64,000 nucleotides of DNA, from NCBI RefSeq assembly GCF_028198165.1, contig NZ_CP116339.1:496001-560000 (forward strand), given 5' to 3'. How positions within the stretch are numbered: position 1 is the stretch's first letter; each line of letters starts with the position of its first letter. The notes under the pieces were generated by a model that did not search any database, had not been told where the DNA came from, and saw only the letters and a program-made list of their open reading frames with translations. Origin of the DNA: Pseudoxanthomonas sp. JBR18. Its GTDB lineage: Bacteria; Pseudomonadota; Gammaproteobacteria; Xanthomonadales; Xanthomonadaceae. The position numbers and the translations under genes are program-made. Shown here in pieces: positions 26,144 through 35,597 of this stretch.

Positions 26144-27373
26144 TCAAGCGTCGCTTGCGGGCCTCACCGAGGTCCGCTCCGCGCGCGCGAGCCTGGTTGG
26201 CATGCCGCGTGTCGCGTCGTACCAGCAGACCCGATCTCGTCCCGCGTCCTTGGCCTCGTAAAGCGCGCGATCGGCCTGCGCGATGAGCTGACCCAGCGAA
26301 ACCGGCTCGGCAGCAGCTTGGATGCCGCTGCCGCCGATGCTGGTGGTCAGGACCATGCGCGTCCCGACATGCAGGATCGGGCGCTCGCTCAACGCCACGC
26401 GCAGCAGTTCGGCCAACACCTGCGCGCGCGCCGCCGCCACGCCGGGCAATAACACCAGGAACTCCTCTCCGCCATAGCGCCCCAATATCGCCTCGCGGGG
26501 AAGTTGGCTGTGCAACCGCTGCGCGGCCTGTCGCAGCACCGCATCGCCTGCATCGTGACCATGCCGGTCATTGATGCGCTTGAAATGATCCAGATCCAAC
26601 AGCAGCAGCGCGAAGGGCTGCGCGGCGCGGCGGCAGCGCGCCAGGGCCTGGGTGCCGTCGGCGGTCAATGCGCGCCGGTTGCGCAACCCGGTCAACGCAT
26701 CGGTCCGCGCCGCATTGCGCAGATCCACCATCTGCCGTTGGATGATCAGCAGCAGAAGGGAGAAGCACTGCGCCAGCGTCAGCGCGAACCCCGCCACCAT
26801 CGTTGCACTGGTGGCCAGCCCGGTCTGAATCAGATCCTGGCTCGCGGTATCGCGTGGCGAGAGCATCGCCATGCGCGCTACGTAACCAAGCGCATCGGCG
26901 AGGAAGAACCCCGCCGCCAGACGCCGGCTCAATCGCAAGTCCGCCCGCCCCCGTGCGAGCAGCAGCCAGACCGACCACAGGTCCCAGACCAGCATGTGCA
27001 CCGAAAACAGGGTCATGCGCACGTAGAGATCGGGGAACCAGGTGAAGATCGTGATTCCCGCTGTCAGGGCGCCCACCAAGGCCAGCGGCCAGCCCCACGA
27101 CATCCGCACCCCCACAAAGCGCGCCACGCCAACGAGCAGCATCGCGCTGGACAGGCTGAGCAGGGCATTGCCGACGTGGATGGAGAGCGGATCCGGGAGA
27201 TGCCCGCGCAAGCCCACCAGCAGGGTGCCCGCGCAGATGCACCACAGCCCGCCGGTCCACAGACGCAGGACCGGTTCACCGCGCAGGATCAGCAGGATCA
27301 GGCTGAACCCGATCGCGATGCCGACGCTGGTCAAAAATGCGGCAAATCCCAGTGTGGTGAGGTCAAGCGACAT
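26144..27373 (-). CDS. Membrane diguanylate cyclase (GGDEF domain)
   Basis: A 409-residue protein. Residues 5-210 contain about seven hydrophobic helices, forming an integral-membrane sensor with no recognised family. The cytoplasmic GGDEF domain (about 225-385) has DLDHFKRINDRHGHDAGD and the active-site GGEEF in LGRYGGEEFLVLLP, so it should make cyclic di-GMP. It converges on the glycine-zipper gene and has no paired phosphodiesterase nearby. Confidence 0.9.
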   Translation of the reverse strand: MSLDLTTLGFAAFLTSVGIAIGFSLILLILRGEPVLRLWTGGLWCICAGTLLVGLRGHLPDPLSIHVGNALLSLSSAMLLVGVARFVGVRMSWGWPLALVGALTAGITIFTWFPDLYVRMTLFSVHMLVWDLWSVWLLLARGRADLRLSRRLAAGFFLADALGYVARMAMLSPRDTASQDLIQTGLATSATMVAGFALTLAQCFSLLLLIIQRQMVDLRNAARTDALTGLRNRRALTADGTQALARCRRAAQPFALLLLDLDHFKRINDRHGHDAGDAVLRQAAQRLHSQLPREAILGRYGGEEFLVLLPGVAAARAQVLAELLRVALSERPILHVGTRMVLTTSIGGSGIQAAAEPVSLGQLIAQADRALYEAKDAGRDRVCWYDATRGMPTRLARAERTSVRPASDA

Positions 27374-27462
27374 CGTCGTTGGGCGGTCGGCGCGTGCGGT
27401 GTGGAGAGAATGCTAGCCCAGCGGTCCCGGACAGGCCCGCGGAGAAGCCTGGACCGGGAACG

Positions 27463-28200
27463 TCAGTGCAGCACGCTGGACACGATCTGGTCGACTTCGT
27501 GATCACGCTTGGCGGCGGCCAGCGGATCCATGCGCGTCTGCGCGGTCTTGGCCAGGATGGATTTGATGGCCTCGCTGGCCTCGCCCAGCGGGACTTCCCC
27601 GGCCAGGCGCTGGAAGGTATCGCGACTGTTGTAGCCGCTGTTGTCCTTCAGGTAGCGGTCGTACATGGCCACCAGGTCCTCGCAGGCCCGGGCCAGCGCG
27701 CGCGGACTGCCTGCGGCCAGCGCGCGTCCCAACTGGTCGAAGCTATGCAGGCAGTCAGCCAACCACAGCAGGTCGTAGCGCGCCTTGGCCTGCTCGCTGC
27801 CCTGGTGGCCGCGGGTATAGGCACTGTAGTTGCGGACCGCCACGGCCACGCGCGCGACGTGTTCCAGCAGCGTCCCGACCTCGGCCGACAGGTCCAGGTG
27901 ATCGAGCATGAGCATCGGCAGGGTCCGCTCCTCGCTCGGCGCCGACGCTTCCTGCGACTCGGCGGCGGCCTGCAGCTCGGCATAGTCGCGCTGCAGACGA
28001 TCCAGCTCGCGCCGCAAGGTTTCGGCCTGGCTCTTGAGCTGCAGCAAAGCGGCGCGATAACGCTCGATCCTGGCCTCGCTGTCCGCGTGCGCCTGCAGCG
28101 CTTCCTCGGCCGTGCGCCCGCGCAGCACCGCCAGCGCCGTGGCCACCACGGCCCAGAGCGACACGAGCGCAACGATCAGATAGGGCACCAGGGCGCTCAT
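27463..28200 (-). CDS. Membrane-anchored coiled-coil protein of unknown function
   Basis: A 245-residue protein with one N-terminal transmembrane helix (about residues 5-26), then a coiled coil (32-85, with RYRAALLQLKSQAETLRRELDRLQRDYAEL) and a mainly helical C-terminal domain (95-245). The ATG at 28200 has AAGGA upstream with good spacing. The topology resembles small inner-membrane proteins with a cytoplasmic coiled coil. No family was recognised. Confidence 0.65.
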   Translation of the reverse strand: MSALVPYLIVALVSLWAVVATALAVLRGRTAEEALQAHADSEARIERYRAALLQLKSQAETLRRELDRLQRDYAELQAAAESQEASAPSEERTLPMLMLDHLDLSAEVGTLLEHVARVAVAVRNYSAYTRGHQGSEQAKARYDLLWLADCLHSFDQLGRALAAGSPRALARACEDLVAMYDRYLKDNSGYNSRDTFQRLAGEVPLGEASEAIKSILAKTAQTRMDPLAAAKRDHEVDQIVSSVLH

Positions 28201-28444
28201 GCGATTCCTTGGAAAGACACATCCAAGGTCGGCTGGCGCGGCGGTGACTTGAGACGCCATGTGTCGATCTGTGACGCCCTTGACACGCGCAACCCGCGCG
28301 CCCAGGCAAGCGCCATAAAGTGACGCATCGCGTCGCCCGGCGCAGGTGCCGCGGCGCCCTGTCTTCCCGGGTCGCTTATCCTGGCAGGCGCGGCGGAGTG
28401 CCGCGCGCCAAATCACGTGTTCCCAGGCCAACAAGGAGCCTGTT

Positions 28445-29425
28445 TTGGACAAGCCACTGCGCTGGGGCATTCTGGCCACCGGCGGGATCGCCGAGACCTT
28501 CACCCGCGACCTGCAGATCGCTGGCCTGCACGTCCAGGCGGTCGGTTCGCGGACACAGGACTCGGCCCAGGCCTTCGCCGCGCGCTTGGGCGTTCCCACC
28601 GCGCACGGCAGCTACGCCGCGCTGGTCGCCGATCCGCAGGTGGACCTGGTCTATATCGCCACCCCACACCCACAGCATGCCGATGCCGCGCTGCTGGCGA
28701 TCGAGGCAGGCAAGCACGTGCTGGTGGAAAAGCCCTTCACCCTCAACGCCGGCCAGGCCGTGCAGGTCGTCGCGCGCGCACGCGCACGCGGGGTGATCGT
28801 GATGGAAGCCATGTGGACCCGCTTCCTGCCGCACATGGTGCGCCTGCGCGAGGTGATCGCCGCCGGCACCATCGGCGCGCTGCGCTCAGTGGTCGCCGAG
28901 CATCGCCAGCAGATGCCGACCGATCCGGCGCACCGGGCCAATGCGCCGGCGCTGGGCGGCGGGGCATTGCTGGACCTGGGCGTCTATCCGGTGTCCTTCG
29001 CCGTGGATCTGCTGGGCGAGCCGGTGGAGATCACCGCCCGCGCGCGCATGAGCGCCACCGGCGTGGACGCGGAGATCGCCACGATCATGCGTCACGCCCA
29101 TGGCGCGCTGTCCACGAGCGTCTCGGCCCTGGACGCGGCCGGGACCAACAGTGCCGTTGTGTACGGCGCGCGGGGGCGCATCGTGATTGATCCACTCTGG
29201 TTCACGCCGACCAGCTTCAGCGTGTACGACGCAAGCGGCGGGCGCGTCGAGCGCTTCGAACATGCCGTGCCCGGCCACGGCATGCAGTACCAGGCCATCG
29301 AGCTGGAAGCCCTGGTTCGCGCCGGCCGCGAGTCGCAGCGGATGCCGCCGACGCAGAGCGTGCAGATCATGCGGGTGCTCGACCAGATGCGCGCGCAGAT
29401 CGGACTGGTCTATCCGGGCGAGTGA
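28445..29425 (+). CDS. Gfo/Idh/MocA family oxidoreductase
   Basis: A 326-residue NAD(P)-dependent dehydrogenase. The Rossmann motif is GILATGGIAETF near residue 8, followed by VYIATPHPQHADAALLAIEAGKHVLVEKPF with the catalytic EKP lysine near residue 95, and the C-terminal beta-sheet domain has GGGALLDLGVYPVSFA. It probably oxidises or reduces a sugar, inositol or dihydrodiol. The start is TTG at 28445, because AAGGAG lies six bases before it and the next codons give the conserved N-terminus; no suitable ATG exists. Confidence 0.88.
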   Translation: MDKPLRWGILATGGIAETFTRDLQIAGLHVQAVGSRTQDSAQAFAARLGVPTAHGSYAALVADPQVDLVYIATPHPQHADAALLAIEAGKHVLVEKPFTLNAGQAVQVVARARARGVIVMEAMWTRFLPHMVRLREVIAAGTIGALRSVVAEHRQQMPTDPAHRANAPALGGGALLDLGVYPVSFAVDLLGEPVEITARARMSATGVDAEIATIMRHAHGALSTSVSALDAAGTNSAVVYGARGRIVIDPLWFTPTSFSVYDASGGRVERFEHAVPGHGMQYQAIELEALVRAGRESQRMPPTQSVQIMRVLDQMRAQIGLVYPGE

Positions 29426-29626
29426 GCCGCTCCCCGCCACGATCCGTTCGAGGTGTCGGATGGAGCAAGGCTCACGGGCCGTCGGCGGCCCACCGCAGGA
29501 TGTGAATTCAACGCGGCGCCTGCGGCCCGGTCCTGATCCGCATCCGGGCACACGGGGCGGCCCTCCCGATGCAGATCGCCCGCGTCGCCGGCACCCTCCG
29601 ACGCGGCGACCGCAGACGGATGTGCG

Positions 29627-30124
29627 CTACCCCAGCTCCTGCGGATTGAGCTGCCACACCGCGTAGTTGAGCGCGGCGGCGAAGCTCACCCAGGCCAGGT
29701 AGGGCAGCAGCAGCGCGCCGGCCACCGGACTGGTCCGCCAGAACAGCACGATCGTGACCACGATCAGCATCCACAGCAGCACGATGTCCAGCAGCGCCAG
29801 CGCGCCCTGATGCCAGCCGAAGAACAGCCAGCTCCACAGCGCATTGAGCGCCAGTTGCAGCAGGAACACCCACAGCGCACGACGCTGCGCGGCGAAACCG
29901 CCGTGCCGCCACACCCGCCAGGCGGCCACGCCCATGCAGGCATACAGCACGGTCCACACCGGGCCGAACACTGTCGCCGGCGGCGCCCATGCGGGCTGCG
30001 CCAACTGACCGTAGAACGCGGCGGCCTGCACCGAGGCCGCCGCGCCGATGGCCGCCGCGATGAAGACCACCACGATCCAGCCGAACAGGCCCGCCGCCTG
30101 CACCTTGCCCGTCATCGTGCGCAT
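29627..30124 (-). CDS. TspO/MBR family membrane protein
   Basis: A 165-residue protein with five transmembrane helices. Signature residues include WAPPATVFGPVWTVLYACMGVAAW near residue 45, NALWSWLFFGWHQGALALLDI near 95 and WVSFAAALNYAVWQLN at the end. TspO proteins bind porphyrins and tetrapyrroles and affect stress responses and pigment synthesis. The ATG at 30124 follows AGGA. No tetrapyrrole gene is adjacent. Confidence 0.9.
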   Translation of the reverse strand: MRTMTGKVQAAGLFGWIVVVFIAAAIGAAASVQAAAFYGQLAQPAWAPPATVFGPVWTVLYACMGVAAWRVWRHGGFAAQRRALWVFLLQLALNALWSWLFFGWHQGALALLDIVLLWMLIVVTIVLFWRTSPVAGALLLPYLAWVSFAAALNYAVWQLNPQELG

Positions 30125-30190
30125 CACTGTCCGTCCTGCCTGCTGTCAAGAGCCGGGGCAGACCCTAGCGCAGGCAGGGCGAACGCCGCG

Positions 30191-31090
30191 TCAGTCGATG
30201 GCGGTGTAGTCCATCGCGGCCAGATCGGTGATCAGGTCCGGCCCAGTCGGCGTCCAGTCCAGGCGTCGTCGGGTGATGGCGCTGGAGGCCACCATGGCCG
30301 TGCGGGCGAACATCGCCATCCAGCCGAAGTAGTCGGCCACCTCCGGATCGCCGCGCAGCGACACCAGCGGCAGGCCCATGCCGGCGGACACGGTGCTGGC
30401 GATCTGGTAGAGCGGCACGCCCTCCTCGGCCACCGCATGGTGGCGCAGGCCGGGCTGGGCCCGATCCAGCGCCAGGGCGTACAGGCGCGCCACATCGCTC
30501 ACATGCGCGGCCGACCAGCGGCTGCCGCCCTCGCCCACGTAGGCGACCTGCCCCTTGGCCCGGGCGATCGCGATGTAGGGCGTGATCAGCCCCTGCTTGC
30601 GGGTGTCGTGCACCTGCGGCAGGCGCACCACCGAGACGTTGACCCCCTGCTGCAGCAGCGCCTCGCCGGCCAGCTCCGAGGCCGCGCGCGGATGGTGGGA
30701 ATCGGCATCGAAGACCTCCTCCCGGGCGACATCGGTGGGTTGCAGCGCCCCCATGCCCACCCCGGAGGTGATCAGCAGGGGCCGATTCGATCCCTTGAGC
30801 GCCTCGCCCATCGCCAGGATCACGCGACGGTCCTTCTCGCAGTTGGCCACGAAGTTGGCGAAGTCATGGTCGAAGGCGGTATGGATCACCGCATCGGCCT
30901 GCTCCACCCCGGCGACCAGCGTGTCCGGTGCTTCCAGGGTGCCCAGGAGCGGCTCGGCACCGGCGGCACGCAGGGCCTGGGCGCCGGACTCGGAGCGGGT
31001 CAGGCCCAGCACCTGGTGGCCTGCGGCGAGGAGTTCGGGGATGACGTGGGAGCCGATGAAACCGGTCGCACCGGTGAGGAAAACACGCAT
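30191..31090 (-). CDS. NAD-dependent epimerase/dehydratase-like SDR (extended/atypical)
   Basis: A 299-residue protein with the extended-SDR nucleotide motif TGATGFIG (residues 7-14), the ADAVIHTAFDHDF strand-loop near 65 and a substrate region including VVRLPQVHD. The usual YxxxK is not obvious, as in atypical SDRs of the NmrA/epimerase border. The substrate is unknown. It is preceded on the same strand by unrelated genes with generous spacing, so it is probably monocistronic. Confidence 0.82.
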   Translation of the reverse strand: MRVFLTGATGFIGSHVIPELLAAGHQVLGLTRSESGAQALRAAGAEPLLGTLEAPDTLVAGVEQADAVIHTAFDHDFANFVANCEKDRRVILAMGEALKGSNRPLLITSGVGMGALQPTDVAREEVFDADSHHPRAASELAGEALLQQGVNVSVVRLPQVHDTRKQGLITPYIAIARAKGQVAYVGEGGSRWSAAHVSDVARLYALALDRAQPGLRHHAVAEEGVPLYQIASTVSAGMGLPLVSLRGDPEVADYFGWMAMFARTAMVASSAITRRRLDWTPTGPDLITDLAAMDYTAID

Positions 31091-31201
31091 GGCAGCAGCG
31101 CCTGTCTGAAGTCAGCGTGCTTTATCCGCCCACCCGGCCTGGGCGAACAGCCGTGGCGTTACAGGGGTATGCGCACTAACAGGCTGCGCGTGGCCGTGTG
31201 C

Positions 31202-31477
31202 TCAGTACAGCAGTTCGGTCCGCAGCCCCTGGGCCTGCAGCGCGTCGTCGGCCTCCAGGTACCAGCGCTCCGGGCCGGCGGCCACCGCTTCCACATACAG
31301 GCCCTCGCCGTCCTGCCGCGGGGGGCGATGGATCTTGACGATGGACACCCGGTGCCGGGGATCGCCCAGCGCCAGCAATGCACGCTGCACCGTGCTGGCC
31401 AGCTCCGCCGAACTCATCTGCGCGTCGAGCGGGCGGAAGGCGAGGCGGTAGCTGAAGCTGGGACGCGGTGCGGACAT
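31202..31477 (-). CDS. Hypothetical protein, about 91 residues
   Basis: A small soluble protein with mixed strand/helix pattern (PSFSYRLAFRPLDAQMSSAELASTVQRALLALGD; VSIVKIHRPP; GLYVEAVAAGPERWYLEADDALQAQGL). Codon use is natural for the genome. Starts at 31492 and 31477 are both possible and neither has a clear ribosome site; the later one avoids an odd hydrophobic leader. No family was recognised. Confidence 0.5.
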   Translation of the reverse strand: MSAPRPSFSYRLAFRPLDAQMSSAELASTVQRALLALGDPRHRVSIVKIHRPPRQDGEGLYVEAVAAGPERWYLEADDALQAQGLRTELLY

Positions 31478-31560
31478 GACGGGCAAGAACATGAGCGGGA
31501 GGGTCGATCAGGGTACAGGCGTCCTCGGCGGGCCTGGCCAGGCCATCGGCCAAATTCCCG

Positions 31561-32553
31561 TCAAGTCGGTGCCCGGCCCAGCACCCGGCGCACGAATGCC
31601 GCCACTTCCCGGGCCAGCTCCTCGTCCTCCGGCGCGCCATTGAAGCCGCCATGCGGCATCGCCTCGAACACATGCAGCTGCGCATCGACATCCGCCCGGC
31701 GCAGCGCGCGGTGCAGGCGCACGGTGTTGGACAGGAACAGATCGCGCGTCCCACTCTGCAGGAAGGTCGGCGGGAACCCGTCGAAGCGGCCGAACAACGG
31801 CGACAGCCGCGGGTCGGCCAGGTCCGCCCCACCCGCATAGAGCAGGTTCTGCGCCATCAGCGAGCCGGGCAGCACCACATCCACCGTGCGGTTGACCTGG
31901 AAGCTGTCACCCGACTCGGTCAGGTCCACCTCGGGCGAAAGCAGCACCAGGCCGGCCGGCAGCGGCAGACCCTCGTCGCGGGCGCGCTGGAGCATCGCCG
32001 CGGCCAGACTGCCGCCGGCCGAGCGTCCGCTGATCACCACGCGCGCGGCGTCGTGTCGCGCCAGGACCGCGCGGTAGACCGCCAGGCAGTCATCTAGCGC
32101 GGCTGGATAGGGATGCGCCGGCGGCATCCGGTAATCCGCGCCGTAGCAGGCCAGTCCGTGCAGATCGGCCTGGACACAGGCGCCGATCCTGCACGCCTGG
32201 CCGCCACCGAACACCAACGCCCCGCCGTGCAACTCGATCAGTGCCGCATCCGGGTCCTGCGGCTCGACGGGCGTGGCCAGGTGCACGGTCGCCGTGCCCA
32301 CCTGCAGGGTCCGCGCCTGGGCACGCACGCGCCCGGCCGCCGCGGCCAGCGCCTGGGCATAGTGCTGCTCCACCGCCGCCTGCATGCGGATCCATCCCTC
32401 GGAGTCGTCCGCTGCCGGCACGGCGATCCTGGCGTTGTGCGGCACCCCATCGGCAGCGACCTTGTCACGCAAGTACTCGCGTGCATGCGCGCTGATCGAG
32501 GTCGGCACGGGGATCGTGCGCGCTTCGATACGGACGCCGTGACCGTCATCCAT
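31561..32553 (-). CDS. Alpha/beta-hydrolase of the hormone-sensitive lipase type
   Basis: A 330-residue esterase/lipase-like protein. The oxyanion-hole motif is the HGG of IELHGGALVFGGG near residue 125, and the nucleophile is in VVISGRSAGGSLAAA (GxSxG). The acid/base pair probably lies in SGTRDLFLSN and AMPHGGFNG near the C-terminus. It is expected to hydrolyse short acyl esters in the cytoplasm, since no signal peptide is seen. The ATG at 32553 follows AAAGGG; an upstream start adds 15 residues without a ribosome site. Confidence 0.85.
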   Translation of the reverse strand: MDDGHGVRIEARTIPVPTSISAHAREYLRDKVAADGVPHNARIAVPAADDSEGWIRMQAAVEQHYAQALAAAAGRVRAQARTLQVGTATVHLATPVEPQDPDAALIELHGGALVFGGGQACRIGACVQADLHGLACYGADYRMPPAHPYPAALDDCLAVYRAVLARHDAARVVISGRSAGGSLAAAMLQRARDEGLPLPAGLVLLSPEVDLTESGDSFQVNRTVDVVLPGSLMAQNLLYAGGADLADPRLSPLFGRFDGFPPTFLQSGTRDLFLSNTVRLHRALRRADVDAQLHVFEAMPHGGFNGAPEDEELAREVAAFVRRVLGRAPT

Positions 32554-32711
32554 GGAGACACCCTTTAGGGAAAGCAGTCGACCGACAAGGATAACCATCG
32601 CACCCGATCTAAAGTTTTAGCTCCACGCGCCGCTATTCTTGACGCATCATCTTGGCGCCGCACGATTCGGCGCCCCAGCTCGTCCCCCGAGAGAACGCTC
32701 CGCGCCCCGAC

Positions 32712-34190
32712 ATGCGTACCGACCTCCAACGCGAACTGCAGCACTGCCGAGGGCTGCCCAGTCCTCCAGGCGTGGCACTGCAGTTGCTGCGGCTGGCGCA
32801 GGACCCGGACGCGATGATGGCAACGGCTTCGAACCTGATCGGCAAGGATCCTGCGCTGAGCGCGCGCATGCTGCGCGTGGCCAATTCGCCGCTCTACGCC
32901 GCCCGCCAGCGTGTGGAAAATCTCACCCAGGCCTTGTCGCTGCTGGGACTCAACGCCACCCTGACCTTGGCCCTGGGCTTCACCCTGTCGCGGCAGATGT
33001 CCCAGCCGGAGAGCAACTGCCCGCGCGAGCGCGTCTGGAAGCGCTGCGTGGTCGCCGCGCTGGCCGCCCGCCTGCTCGGCGAGCGTGTCGGCTTGCGCCA
33101 GCTGGAAGAACTGATGCTGGCCGGCCTGCTGCAGGACATCGGGGTGCTGGCGCTGTGCCAGCTGTTCCCCGGCGAATACCAGGCCCTGCTCGAGCAGGCG
33201 CTGGACAATACCAACCTGCTGCTGAGCGAACGCGAGACCTACGGCGCCGACCACGCCGAGATCGGCGCCCTGCTGGCCCGGCACTGGAACCTACCCGAGC
33301 TGCTAACCGACGCCATCGGACAAAGCGAAGCGCTGGCGCAGGTACAGCTACCGCCCTTCCAGGCCTGCGTGCGGGTGTCCGGCCTGATCGCCGACATCTG
33401 GATGGGCCAGGACACCGAACAGGCGCACCTGGAAGCCCAGGCCTCCTGCATGACCCATCTGTCGCTGGGCCCGGATACGTTCAACGGCGTCGTGGAGGAT
33501 GTGCGCACGATGCTGGCCGATGTCTGCGAGGTCTTCGAGGTGCACATCTCCAGCCCCTCGCAGCTGCGGGCCATCCTGGACGATGCCCGGGAGCTGGCCC
33601 AGCTGCGCGCGATGCGCGACCTGCAGGAGGCCGCGCGCGCGCGCGAAGCCGCCGAGGAATTCGAAGGCCGCGCCCGCCGCCTCACCGAGGAGGCCCGCCG
33701 CGATCCGCTCACCGGCATTTTCAATCGCGCCCAGCTCGAGCACGTGCTCGGCAAGGAATTCGAGGCCGCCCAGCGCCACGGTTGGCCGCTGTCGGTCGCC
33801 TTCATCGACCTGGACGACTTCAAGCAGGTCAATGACCGCTGGGGCCACCTGGTCGGCGACGAGGTGCTGCGCAATTTCGCCCAGGCCCTGCAGGTCTACC
33901 TGCGCGGCAGCGACATCGTGGCCCGCTACGGCGGCGAGGAATTCATGATCGTGCTGCCCGGCATCGACGCGGCCACCTCGGCCAACGTGGTGCGGCGCAT
34001 CCTGGCCGAGGTCGGCCGCCTGCCGATGACCATCATCGACCAGCAGCCGCTACACGTGACCTTCTCGGCGGGCGTGGCCACCCAGGACAGCGCCCATGCC
34101 TTCCCCAGCATCGAAGCCCTGCTGACCAACGCCGACAAGGCGCTCTATACCGCCAAGCGCGACGGCCGCAACCGCGTGGTCAGCGACTGA
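32712..34190 (+). CDS. HDOD-GGDEF two-domain signalling protein
   Basis: A 492-residue soluble protein. Residues 5-215 form an HDOD domain (GLPSPPGVALQLLRLAQDPDA, LSARMLRVANSPLYA), a helical relative of HD phosphohydrolases that usually acts by protein contact. A coiled-coil linker (about 300-335) leads to a GGDEF domain with DLDDFKQVNDRWGH and GGEEF in VARYGGEEFMIVLPG, so it is probably an active diguanylate cyclase. Start 32712 (ATG) is preferred; an upstream TTG at 32652 is possible. Confidence 0.88.
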   Translation: MRTDLQRELQHCRGLPSPPGVALQLLRLAQDPDAMMATASNLIGKDPALSARMLRVANSPLYAARQRVENLTQALSLLGLNATLTLALGFTLSRQMSQPESNCPRERVWKRCVVAALAARLLGERVGLRQLEELMLAGLLQDIGVLALCQLFPGEYQALLEQALDNTNLLLSERETYGADHAEIGALLARHWNLPELLTDAIGQSEALAQVQLPPFQACVRVSGLIADIWMGQDTEQAHLEAQASCMTHLSLGPDTFNGVVEDVRTMLADVCEVFEVHISSPSQLRAILDDARELAQLRAMRDLQEAARAREAAEEFEGRARRLTEEARRDPLTGIFNRAQLEHVLGKEFEAAQRHGWPLSVAFIDLDDFKQVNDRWGHLVGDEVLRNFAQALQVYLRGSDIVARYGGEEFMIVLPGIDAATSANVVRRILAEVGRLPMTIIDQQPLHVTFSAGVATQDSAHAFPSIEALLTNADKALYTAKRDGRNRVVSD

Positions 34191-34259
34191 GGGCATCCCG
34201 CTGGCGCCTGTGGCGCGCCAACGGCACAACGCCTGCGGCCTCGCGTCGCGCCATGCGTC

Positions 34260-35045
34260 CTACTGGGCCGGCGCCAGCTCGATCTCGTAAAGCGTGGGCC
34301 ACTGCTTGCCGGTGACGAAGATGCGATCGTGCGCGGCGTCGTAGGCGATGCCGTTGGCCACGTCGTTGATCGGGTCCTCCAGCGTGTCGCGCGGCGGCAC
34401 CAGCGGCGCCAGCTCGACCCAGCCCAGCACCTTGCCCGTGGCCGGATCGATGCGGGCGATGCGCGTGGTCAACCAGACGTTCGCCCACAGCTCGCCCTTG
34501 ATCCACTCCAGCTCGTTGAGATTGCGCAGTGGCTGCCCGTCGGCGGTGACCTCGATGGTGCCGGTCTGCTGCAGGGTCTGCGGGTCCAGCCGCCGGATCT
34601 GCGCGGTGCCATCGCTCATGTACAGACTGTGCCCATCGCTGGTCAGCGCCCAGCCCTCGCCGCGATAGGCGAAGCGCGTCTGCGGCTGGAAGGTCTTGAG
34701 GTCGTAGACGAAGCCCTGCCCGCTGCGCCAGGTGAGCTGGATCAGCCGGTCTCCGGCGGCCACGATGCCCTCGCCGTAATACGGCGGGGCCAGTTCGGCG
34801 CGCTGCAGGACCTGCCCGTTGTCCAGCGCGACCTTGCGGATGCCCGACGCCCCGATCTGCCCGGTACTCTCATAGAGCGCACCCTCCAGATAGAACAATC
34901 CCTCGGTGTAGGCCGAGGTGTCGTGTGGATAGGTCTTGACCACGGTGACGCCTTGCACGGGTAGCGCTGCCTGCGCCGCACCGGCGGACAACACGACGCA
35001 GGCCAGCAAGGCCAAGCGGGACCATAAGCGGACATGGAAGTTCAT
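34260..35045 (-). CDS. Exported glutaminyl-peptide cyclotransferase (glutamine cyclotransferase)
   Basis: A 261-residue protein with a signal peptide (about 1-26). It has the five-bladed propeller features of plant-type glutaminyl cyclases: TYPHDTSAYTEGLFYLEGALYESTGQIGASGIR, YGEGIVAAGDRLIQLTWRSG, LNELEWIKGELWANVW and DVANGIAYDAAHDRIFVTGKQWP. The enzyme converts N-terminal Gln to pyroglutamate in exported peptides. The ATG at 35045 gives a proper signal peptide; the longer reading does not. Confidence 0.88.
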   Translation of the reverse strand: MNFHVRLWSRLALLACVVLSAGAAQAALPVQGVTVVKTYPHDTSAYTEGLFYLEGALYESTGQIGASGIRKVALDNGQVLQRAELAPPYYGEGIVAAGDRLIQLTWRSGQGFVYDLKTFQPQTRFAYRGEGWALTSDGHSLYMSDGTAQIRRLDPQTLQQTGTIEVTADGQPLRNLNELEWIKGELWANVWLTTRIARIDPATGKVLGWVELAPLVPPRDTLEDPINDVANGIAYDAAHDRIFVTGKQWPTLYEIELAPAQ

Positions 35046-35120
35046 GCCGCGATCATCCCATGATCGCCGCGCGCCGGCGCACCCGCGTGCGTGTGCCATG
35101 GCGCAGAACTCCGCCCCGCT

Positions 35121-35447
35121 TCAGGCCGCCATCATCATCCACACGATCCACAGCACCACGCAGGTGAACACCAACATCGGCCCGAGCAGGATGAGCAGCC
35201 ATAGCGGGATGCGCCGCACGGCCATCGCCAGTGCCGCAGCGGCCACGCTGCCGATCAGCACTGCGCACCAGAAGCTGGCATTGCCGTAGGCCAGGACTTC
35301 GTTGGGGAACAGCAGGCTGAAGAGGATGAACAATGCCGCCGGCACCACCAGCAGGCCAGACAGGAAGGCCACCAGCGGACGGACGATGGACTGACGTGCC
35401 GCCTCGCGGCGAGCGGGCGCAGCAGGCGGCGTGTAGGGATCGCGCAT
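35121..35447 (-). CDS. Small membrane protein of unknown function
   Basis: A 108-residue protein with a Pro/Arg-rich N-terminus and three hydrophobic helices (about residues 24-47, 57-78 and 81-106). The ATG at 35447 is preceded by AGGAC and short spacing. A longer in-frame reading adds 48 Arg/Cys-rich residues with no ribosome site. No family was recognised. Confidence 0.6.
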   Translation of the reverse strand: MRDPYTPPAAPARREAARQSIVRPLVAFLSGLLVVPAALFILFSLLFPNEVLAYGNASFWCAVLIGSVAAAALAMAVRRIPLWLLILLGPMLVFTCVVLWIVWMMMAA

Positions 35448-35597
35448 CAAGATGTCCTGTCGGTCGGCTCGGGTGCCGCGTGGGCGCGTTCGCGTCGATC
35501 TTACGGATTCGGCAAGACACCGCGCACACCGCCTATAGGGATGGCGAGGCGGGGCGCACATGGCGACACCGCACCCGCCCCGCTTCGTCACGCGCGC